Shown here: piece by piece, positions 15,774-21,587 of the stretch
Numbering within the stretch: position 1 is the stretch's first letter
Layout: each line of letters starts with the position of its first letter
Assembly: GCA_934230115.1 (NCBI GenBank)
Contig: CAKQEI010000042.1
Coordinates: forward strand, 1 to 21,587
Direction: 5' to 3'
DNA length: 21,587 bases
Source of the DNA: an uncultured Prevotella sp.
GTDB lineage: Bacteria > Bacteroidota > Bacteroidia > Bacteroidales > Bacteroidaceae
Position numbers and translations under genes: made by a program
Notes under the pieces: generated by a model
Seen by the model: only the letters and a program-made list of their open reading frames with translations
What the model was told of the DNA's origin: nothing
The model's database searches: none

Positions 15774-18077
15774 ATGCTGAAATCAATAAAGAAGTTATTG
15801 TTCGTCTTCTATGCTCTCATAGTTGTTGTCATGGGAGCGGCTACTGTAGTCGAGAAGTACAATGGTACTGACTTCGTGGCAGCCAATATCTACGGCTCAT
15901 GGTGGTTCTCACTTTTGTGGGCTGTGCTTGCGGCTTTGGCAACATTCTATTTCATCAAACACATCACTAAGTCGTGGACAGGCGTCGCCCTACATCTCTC
16001 GTTCATTGTGATTCTTGCCGGAGCGTTTGTCACTCATGTTGACAGTGAACGAGGCATGATACACATGCGCAAGGGAGTCTTCACTGAGCAGTATACAGTC
16101 TACGACTGCAACAAGAATCCTCGCAATGTCATGCTGCCATTCAAGATACGTCTTGACAGCTTTAGTGTGAAATATCATTCGGGCACCGATGCTGCGCAGG
16201 ATTATGTGTCAATGTTTACCATCGACAAAGATGGCACACAAACCAAAGGTGAGGTGTCGATGAACAACATCTATAGTTTTGGAAATATGCGACTCTATCA
16301 GGCATCCTACGACAACGACATGTTTGGAGCCACTCTATCCACAAATTCCGACCCTATAGGCATTCCCATAACCTACTCTGGCTATGCGCTTCTCTTCCTT
16401 TCGCTTATAGGTATGCTCCTCGACCCGCGCGGAGCCTACAGACAACTGCTGCGCAGTCCGATGCTCAAGAAGGGGGCATTGCTCATAACCATGCTCTTCT
16501 CGCTATGTGGACTTGATGCCACGGGTGCTTATGCCGCCGATGACGCAGAGAGCGTGAAGGCGCATTATCTGCCCGAGGAGACGGCAGCCAAGTTTGGCGA
16601 ACTCAACATTCTCTACAACAGTCGCATCTGTCCGATGCAGACCTTTGCCATCGACTTCACTAAGAAACTCTATGGCGAAAAGACATATAAAGGACTCACA
16701 GCCGAACAAGTGCTCACGGGTTGGATTTTCTGGGGAGAAGAATGGATGGACGAGCCGATGCTCAAGATGAAGAGTGGCGAGATGAAGGAGACGCTCATGC
16801 TATCCAACTATGTTTCTGCCAACTCCTTCTTCAACAACGATATGGGTGGCTACACCATTGGTCCGTATGTAAAGGAATACTACGAGGGCAATCACGACAA
16901 GTTCCATACCCAAGTGGTGTCGGTCGACGACAAGATACAACTGCTCATGGACCTGCGTCGTGGACTCCTTCTTAAGATATTCCCCTACACAATAAACGGA
17001 AATACTACTTGGCTTGCTCCTACCGAGGACATGCCTAAGACGATGGACTTCCAGCACCAACAGTTCATACAGACTGTCTTCACTCTGCTCTTTGATGATG
17101 CTGAGGCCAAGAACTACAAGCAGATGAACGAGATAGTGGACAAGATGCAGAAGTATCAGACAAAGAATGGTGGATCGTCGCTTCCCACACCTAAACAGGT
17201 TAAGGCGGAGCGCACATACAATAGTATTCCATTCGCTACAATCCTCTTCATCGTATGTCTCACTATGGGATTTGCTACCTTCCTCTACACCGTCACACGC
17301 TTATGCCGTGAGTGTCGCTTGGAGAATAATAATGATGTTAGGGCAGGCAAGAAATCACTTACAGATGCAGCCGTCACCTGGACGTCACGCTTTGTTATGC
17401 TGCTTGCTTTTGCTGCCCTAAGCTATTGCGAGTATCTCCGTTGGACCATAAGTGGTACTCTTCCTATGGCTAACGGTTATGAGACAATGCTCTTTGTGGC
17501 ATGGGTGGTGTTGCTTGTGTCGTTCATGTTGAGTTTCAAGTTCCGCATACTCATTACATGTGGATTTCTTATGTCAGGATTCTTCCTTCTTGTAAGTCAT
17601 ATCGGACAGATGGACCCACAGATAAGTCATGTAATGCCTGTGCTCAACTCTCCATTGTTGAGTGTGCATGTGTCAATCATAATGATAGGTTTCGCTCTTC
17701 TGTCGCTCACCTTCATCAGCGGCATCACAGCCATCATTGTGCGTTGCGTCAACCGTAATGCTCATAACATTATGCTTGCCTTGCAGCAGCTGTCTCTCCT
17801 CTTCCTCTATCCCGCTATGGCCACACTTGGCATAGGCATCTTTGTGGGAGCTATATGGGCCAATGTGTCGTGGGGAGAATATTGGGGATGGGACCCCAAG
17901 GAAGTGTGGGCACTGATAACATTCATGGTGTATGCGGCTGCCTTGCATCCCAAGACACTTGCTGTGTTGCGTCGCCCCACAACCTATCATGTGTTCATGG
18001 TGCTTGCCTTCCTTACCATTATCATGACTTATTTCGGTGTCAACTATTTCCTTGGGGGAATGCATAGCTACGCTTAA
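15774..18077 (+). CDS. Fused ResB-CcsA cytochrome c biogenesis protein (system II)
   Basis: This encodes a 767-aa inner-membrane protein that exports heme and attaches it to CxxCH motifs of apocytochromes. The N-terminal part is ResB/CcsB-like: helices at about 8-25, 40-60 and 70-90, then a periplasmic segment and another helix near 200-220. A further hydrophobic segment (about 233-253) leads into a soluble region of about 230 residues (254-480), poorly conserved to my eye. From about 483 on it is CcsA-like, with many helices and the WWD heme-handling signature WGEYWGWDPKEVWALITF at about 700-717. Conserved His candidates flank it, including ALHPK. In other Bacteroidetes such genes often follow nrfHA; here no cytochrome gene is adjacent, so the client is unknown. 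The A/T-rich leader and -7 element suggest its own transcription. Confidence 0.88.
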   Translation: MLKSIKKLLFVFYALIVVVMGAATVVEKYNGTDFVAANIYGSWWFSLLWAVLAALATFYFIKHITKSWTGVALHLSFIVILAGAFVTHVDSERGMIHMRKGVFTEQYTVYDCNKNPRNVMLPFKIRLDSFSVKYHSGTDAAQDYVSMFTIDKDGTQTKGEVSMNNIYSFGNMRLYQASYDNDMFGATLSTNSDPIGIPITYSGYALLFLSLIGMLLDPRGAYRQLLRSPMLKKGALLITMLFSLCGLDATGAYAADDAESVKAHYLPEETAAKFGELNILYNSRICPMQTFAIDFTKKLYGEKTYKGLTAEQVLTGWIFWGEEWMDEPMLKMKSGEMKETLMLSNYVSANSFFNNDMGGYTIGPYVKEYYEGNHDKFHTQVVSVDDKIQLLMDLRRGLLLKIFPYTINGNTTWLAPTEDMPKTMDFQHQQFIQTVFTLLFDDAEAKNYKQMNEIVDKMQKYQTKNGGSSLPTPKQVKAERTYNSIPFATILFIVCLTMGFATFLYTVTRLCRECRLENNNDVRAGKKSLTDAAVTWTSRFVMLLAFAALSYCEYLRWTISGTLPMANGYETMLFVAWVVLLVSFMLSFKFRILITCGFLMSGFFLLVSHIGQMDPQISHVMPVLNSPLLSVHVSIIMIGFALLSLTFISGITAIIVRCVNRNAHNIMLALQQLSLLFLYPAMATLGIGIFVGAIWANVSWGEYWGWDPKEVWALITFMVYAAALHPKTLAVLRRPTTYHVFMVLAFLTIIMTYFGVNYFLGGMHSYA

Positions 18078-18162
18078 TGTAGCAAGTCGTTCTTGTACCA
18101 GTCGAAGAGAACCTCTTCCATGTTTATTCATAAGTAACAGTTCTGAATTATCTTTACATATA

Positions 18163-18252
18163 GTAGGAGGGTATGGCATCCTTGCCATACCCACTAAATT
18201 GGCTGTACAATCATGGCAGAGTGGGTATGGCAGGGATGCCATACCCTCCTAC
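18163..18252. repeat. REP/BIME-like inverted element
   Basis: Two 33-bp arms (18163-18195 and 18220-18252) are inverted copies with one difference, separated by 24 bp. Each arm is itself a hairpin: GGGTATGGCA, a 4-nt loop, TGCCATACCC (18169-18192 and 18223-18246). On each strand the arm begins with GTAG, then GA, then the hairpin. This is the layout of REP sequences, which are mobilised by RAYT transposases and often paired head-to-tail as BIMEs. It lies 86 bp after the ResB-CcsA stop and could also act as a terminator. No RAYT gene is in the window. Confidence 0.85.
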
Positions 18253-18333
18253 AGATTGCCGTTCATATATAAAGATGATATAAATACTTACTTATAATTA
18301 TCCTTTTACCTTGTTATGTAAATGCTATATGAT

Positions 18334-18382
18334 AAAAAAAACAACCGGAAACTACAGCATTTCTGTCGTAGCCTCCGGTTGT
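18334..18382 (-). terminator. Rho-independent terminator of the T9SS-type protein gene
   Basis: On the minus strand a 9-bp stem (ACAACCGGA with TCCGGTTGT, plus 18341-18349 and 18374-18382), with an inner CTAC/GTAG pair, is followed by eight T (plus 18341-18334). It lies 25 bp after the stop codon at 18407. Confidence 0.9.
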
Positions 18383-18406
18383 ATTTAATTGCTTAATTAT
18401 GTGTCT

Positions 18407-20545
18407 TTAGAATGTGAGCTTCACGCTCTGCTTGCCAACCTTCACAACATAAGAGCCGTGACCAGGAGCAGGAATGCTTACTGTAGAACCGCAGCTATTG
18501 TCGGATGCCACAACAGCACCGTCCATAGTGTAAACATATACAGGAGCATTCTTAGGATTGTTAACAACGATGTTGTTGCCCTCAAGACGTACAGTAGCAC
18601 CAGAGAGGTTGACTGTAGCACCTGCAATGGCAGTAGAAACATCGGCAACGCCTACCTTCTGCAACGGTGAGAATGAGCTTTCTACGAATGAAGCACTTGA
18701 GAACTGGTCGCCAGCGCTACCCAAACGTACCGACTGTGCCTGATGGTAAACCTCAGCCTTGTCAGCCTTTGCAGGAACAGTAATGTCAAGACTTGTCGAC
18801 TTAGCGTCTTCCTCTGGAGCTACCCACCAATCATAGTGGAACGGATCGTAAAGATACTCACCTGCCTTATAGTTCTGTGTAATCTTCACATTGGCGAGGT
18901 AAAGGTTGCCAGGGGCATATACACCATAGATACCTACGATAGAACGGTCGGTACCAGTAGAGAACTCGCATGAGTAGTCTTTCCATTCACCGTCAATCTT
19001 GTAGTCGCCAGCATAGATAAGCTCCGACTGTACATAGTCCTTAGCGTCTTCGTTGTAGTTGAACAGAGCAACACCACACTGAGGATAAGCCTCATAGTAC
19101 TTCAGATACTCAGCACAAGCCTTCAAGTCGACCTTAAACTTACCATTGTCCTTAGAAAGGTCCATTTCAGGAGAGATAAGTCCGGCGTCGCTCTTAGCCT
19201 CTGTTGTCCAGAAAGCGTCGATTGTGAGAGCGTCCTTATAGATAGCATAGTGCTTAACCTGCCATCCTGCCTGTCCTGCCTCGTCTACAAGTACACCACG
19301 GTCGTAGGTGTGTGAGTCAGGATTGTCAACAGAGAACTCGATTTCGGTCTCCGGATTACGGTAAGGCAGACCCTGAAGGTTGAGGCTTGTCACAGTGAAC
19401 TCACCGTCCTTGTCAGCCACGCGCTTGAACTTGCTGATATAGTTGTAACGCTCAGCACCGTTCACGTTGTTCCATTCAGCAGTATACTTGCCGTCCTTCA
19501 TCTCATTTGAAACCTTAACGAAAGGAGCAGCTACATCCTTAATCTCGATAGCACTTGAAGGGATAGACACGTGTCCGTCCTTCATAGAGCTGACAGTATA
19601 GTAATAGATGTCGCCCGAAACGGCGTTGTCTACAGTAAAGGTAGTGTCGTTAACCTCCTTGTTCTGAACAGCATACTTTGTAGGCTCGCCGTTGTTGTCA
19701 AGCTCATATACGTTGAGCACATAGCCCTCGGCACCGTCTACCTTGTTCCATCTCAAGTTGAATGTGGCAGTGTTGTCATCAACGCCAACATAGTCGCTGT
19801 GCTTGTAAGTCACAGGAGTAGCGGCATACTGCTCAATCTGGAACACCTTAACATTATCGATGATGATAGGCAGGTCGACATTCACAATGTTGAACATTGT
19901 AGAAGGACCGCAGTTGTAGAACATATATGTAAGAGTCTGCCATTCAGGAGTGATAGCAGGGAGCACCACATTGCCAAGGAAGTCCCATGTTGGACCCATG
20001 TGTCTTGTTTCTGCAGCCTCAAGCAATACCATTTCAGCGTCATCCTCGAAGATAGACGGGCGGCGTACATCAAACTGTATGAAACCTATACCAGTATTCT
20101 TAGTAAGGTCGAGTAGAGGAGAGGTCAAGCGTCCGTTCTCATTCTTGCCGTCGGTGTCAAGATAAATGGCACCACCAGCAGGATAAGCATTTGTAGAGCC
20201 CCATCCCGGAGTCTGTGTAAAGTCGTCGTACATGTTGATCCATACGTTGTCCTCAGGCTCGAAGTTCATGTCTGTGTCGAAGTCAGGTTCTTCCTCAGAG
20301 CCAGTAGACATCTTCGAGAAGTCCTCCGATACAATCACCACTTCTTTTCCGTAGTCAGTAGGGTTGGCAACGCGCTTAAATCCGAAAGGAGTCTTTGCAG
20401 CTTTGCTTACTGGTTTCATGGAAGCCGTAACGGCAGCGTTAGATTTGGGTGCTTTTACAACACGACCACTAAGTTGGGCACTTGCAGGAGTGAGCATTAC
20501 TACACACATACCAGCAAACGCAATACGTTTGGTAAAGTTTATCAT
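18407..20545 (-). CDS. Secreted beta-rich protein with fibronectin-like domains and T9SS-like C-terminal domain
   Basis: This encodes 712 residues. The N-terminus is a signal peptide (about 1-24, FAGMCVVMLTPASAQ). Two jelly-roll-like regions (about 65-240 and 400-560, each with LTSPLLDLTKN- or ISPEMDLSKD-type strands) resemble choice-of-anchor J or carbohydrate-binding modules. Between them lie fibronectin type III-like segments (about 245-400, with FNLRWNKVDGAEGYVLNVYE and AEWNNVNGAERY). The last 75 residues end VYVYTMDGAVVAS ... GSYVVKVGKQSVKLTF, like the type A sorting domain used by the type IX secretion system. It is probably delivered to the cell surface. No catalytic residues are evident; ligand and role are unknown. 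It is monocistronic, with a -7 element and a strong terminator. Confidence 0.82.
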   Translation of the reverse strand: MINFTKRIAFAGMCVVMLTPASAQLSGRVVKAPKSNAAVTASMKPVSKAAKTPFGFKRVANPTDYGKEVVIVSEDFSKMSTGSEEEPDFDTDMNFEPEDNVWINMYDDFTQTPGWGSTNAYPAGGAIYLDTDGKNENGRLTSPLLDLTKNTGIGFIQFDVRRPSIFEDDAEMVLLEAAETRHMGPTWDFLGNVVLPAITPEWQTLTYMFYNCGPSTMFNIVNVDLPIIIDNVKVFQIEQYAATPVTYKHSDYVGVDDNTATFNLRWNKVDGAEGYVLNVYELDNNGEPTKYAVQNKEVNDTTFTVDNAVSGDIYYYTVSSMKDGHVSIPSSAIEIKDVAAPFVKVSNEMKDGKYTAEWNNVNGAERYNYISKFKRVADKDGEFTVTSLNLQGLPYRNPETEIEFSVDNPDSHTYDRGVLVDEAGQAGWQVKHYAIYKDALTIDAFWTTEAKSDAGLISPEMDLSKDNGKFKVDLKACAEYLKYYEAYPQCGVALFNYNEDAKDYVQSELIYAGDYKIDGEWKDYSCEFSTGTDRSIVGIYGVYAPGNLYLANVKITQNYKAGEYLYDPFHYDWWVAPEEDAKSTSLDITVPAKADKAEVYHQAQSVRLGSAGDQFSSASFVESSFSPLQKVGVADVSTAIAGATVNLSGATVRLEGNNIVVNNPKNAPVYVYTMDGAVVASDNSCGSTVSIPAPGHGSYVVKVGKQSVKLTF

Positions 20546-20578
20546 ACACGTATAGTTTTAAAAGGTTTAAATATGTCG

Positions 20579-20586
20579 CAAATTTA
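20579..20586 (-). promoter_or_regulatory. Putative -7 element of the T9SS-type protein gene
   Basis: On the minus strand TAAATTTG followed by C fits TAnnTTTG, 33 bp before ATG 20545. There is no clear TTTG at the -33 position; the upstream DNA is very rich in A and T runs. Confidence 0.55.
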
Positions 20587-20791
20587 CAAGTTATTTGTTA
20601 ATCTAAGAAATTTTTTTCGTGTTTTTTTTGACAAAAGGTTAAAAAAGCCGTTTTTTGTTGTCATTTGTGGATTGTGTGCGTTACCTATTCTAAATATTAT
20701 GGACAAGCGTCTCGGTTTGATCAGCAAATACTCCAGCAAAGCAATGTGTTGTTCTTCGATAATTCTTCGTTCGATCCCCTTTCGTATGATT

Positions 20792-21587
20792 TTATGAGAT
20801 TATCATACAGAGCTTGAGTACGTTTTCCTCGAAGTGCTCCTTGTCTATGGCATTGTTCTTGAGTATGGAACGGTAGTTGTATACGGTTTGTGGCGAATAA
20901 GACAGAATGCCGGCTATCTTGGAACTTTCGGTGATGCCTAGTCTTAACAGGGCGCACACACGGAGGATAGGGGGCTTTTCTCCGTTCTCTTTCAGCTGGA
21001 TGTGTGCCGATTCGGTGAGTTGCTGGTTCAGTTCGCTTATAAAAGTTGGGTACAGAGACAGGAAAGCCTTGTCGAATTTCGTCAAAAACTCTTTGTTTTC
21101 TGTTTCTGTACTGGTTGAGGAAGAAAGGAGGCTCAGAAGTTCCTTGCTTTGGTTGGCTTTTATCTTTCTTACAGCCAAGGTGCGCAGTTTGGTGATTCTC
21201 TCTATATTCTTATAGCACAGGTCAATATACACCTTTACCAGTCTTTCGCGCTTCTGATTGGTATCCTTCAGTTCTTTGTTAATGAGATGCAACTGTCTAT
21301 TGAGAATTTCCATTTTTGCGGATGTTGCTGTGATTTCATCTTTTTTTTTGTTTCAGCAGCCTGTTCTTCTTGCGGATGAACATGCTGCTAACACCTACTC
21401 CAAGTAGGAGCAGAATAATGATCGATAGGGCGATGTTGAGCATGCTGTTGGTGGCTCTGATGTCATCTGTATAGGCTTTGGTAATCATCTGCAATTTGGA
21501 TGAAATCTCAATGCGGCGCAACCGGCTTTTGTAGGCATAAGCATCTTCCAGGGATAGGTTGATGTATTCCTGGGCTTTGTTCAGACT
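20792..21587 (-). CDS. DUF6377-like HTH regulator, split by a frameshift and truncated at the right edge
   Basis: Two minus-strand frames together look like the C-terminal two-thirds of a DUF6377 protein. The upstream frame is open from the window edge ([20 protein letters not shown]), contains helices of a TPR-like sensor end, one membrane helix ([17 protein letters not shown]) and [12 protein letters not shown], then stops at 21336-21338. The second frame gives a coiled coil (from about 21313) and a C-terminal HTH-like part ([18 protein letters not shown]: [36 protein letters not shown]). An A9 run on the minus strand (plus 21341-21349) separates them. With eight A, or eleven, the frame is continuous through [16 protein letters not shown]. 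Possible explanations are sequence error, a real mutation, or slippage. The gene's 5' end lies outside the window. Such proteins are thought to be membrane-linked transcription regulators; the target is unknown. Confidence 0.75.

Noticed and set aside
15677..15871. 64-codon frame starting before the ResB-CcsA gene
   Set aside because: Its start lies upstream of the -7 element at 15711-15718, and it overlaps the ResB-CcsA start in another frame. It shows no family features.

Overview
The window looks like chromosomal DNA of a Bacteroidales bacterium, most probably Prevotella or a close relative. Several genes are preceded by the Bacteroidetes -7 element TAnnTTTG, in some cases with a TTTG -33 element 19-20 bp upstream. 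The gene families fit this group: an OprO/P-like porin, a long secreted GH2 beta-galactosidase, a surface protein with a T9SS-like C-terminal domain, a DUF6377 regulator, and a fused ResB-CcsA protein. No rRNA, tRNA, CRISPR array or transposase gene was seen.

Layout. The left edge (1-75) may hold the end of a truncated gene, followed by about 360 bp without a convincing gene. A two-gene minus-strand operon follows (1971-438): a membrane-anchored, YbjN-like protein and a coiled-coil protein of unknown function. On the plus strand come the 23S rRNA uracil methyltransferase RlmD (2190-3608), a 225-bp repeat tract, a porin (3839-4963) and a 62-aa single-span membrane protein (5143-5331). A hairpin terminator separates these from a 1357-aa beta-galactosidase on the minus strand (9521-5448), with an ABC ATPase (10442-9702) upstream of it on the same strand.

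The centre is a thiamine operon on the plus strand: promoter, TPP riboswitch, thiS, thiG, thiC, a thiF-like gene and thiH (10590-15521). It makes the thiazole half (ThiS, ThiF, ThiG, ThiH) and the pyrimidine half (ThiC) of thiamine. No gene for joining the halves (thiE) or for thiD is in the window. Next is a 767-aa ResB-CcsA fusion for c-type cytochrome maturation (15774-18077). On the minus strand are a secreted T9SS-type protein (20545-18407) and a DUF6377 regulator, which runs off the right edge and is split by a frameshift at an A9 run.

The most unusual material lies between the genes. There are four short-unit repeat tracts with unrelated sequences, three of them phased on 7 bp or 21 bp. 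The largest overlaps the end of rlmD and holds three GC-rich palindromes in the same sequence frame, each with a different stem. A 90-bp element at 18163-18252 has the layout of a REP/BIME: GTAG plus hairpin, a spacer, then an inverted copy. A three-copy palindrome lies between the divergent ABC and thi promoters. Two homopolymer runs (G10 between genes, A9 inside the DUF6377 gene) are candidate slippage sites.
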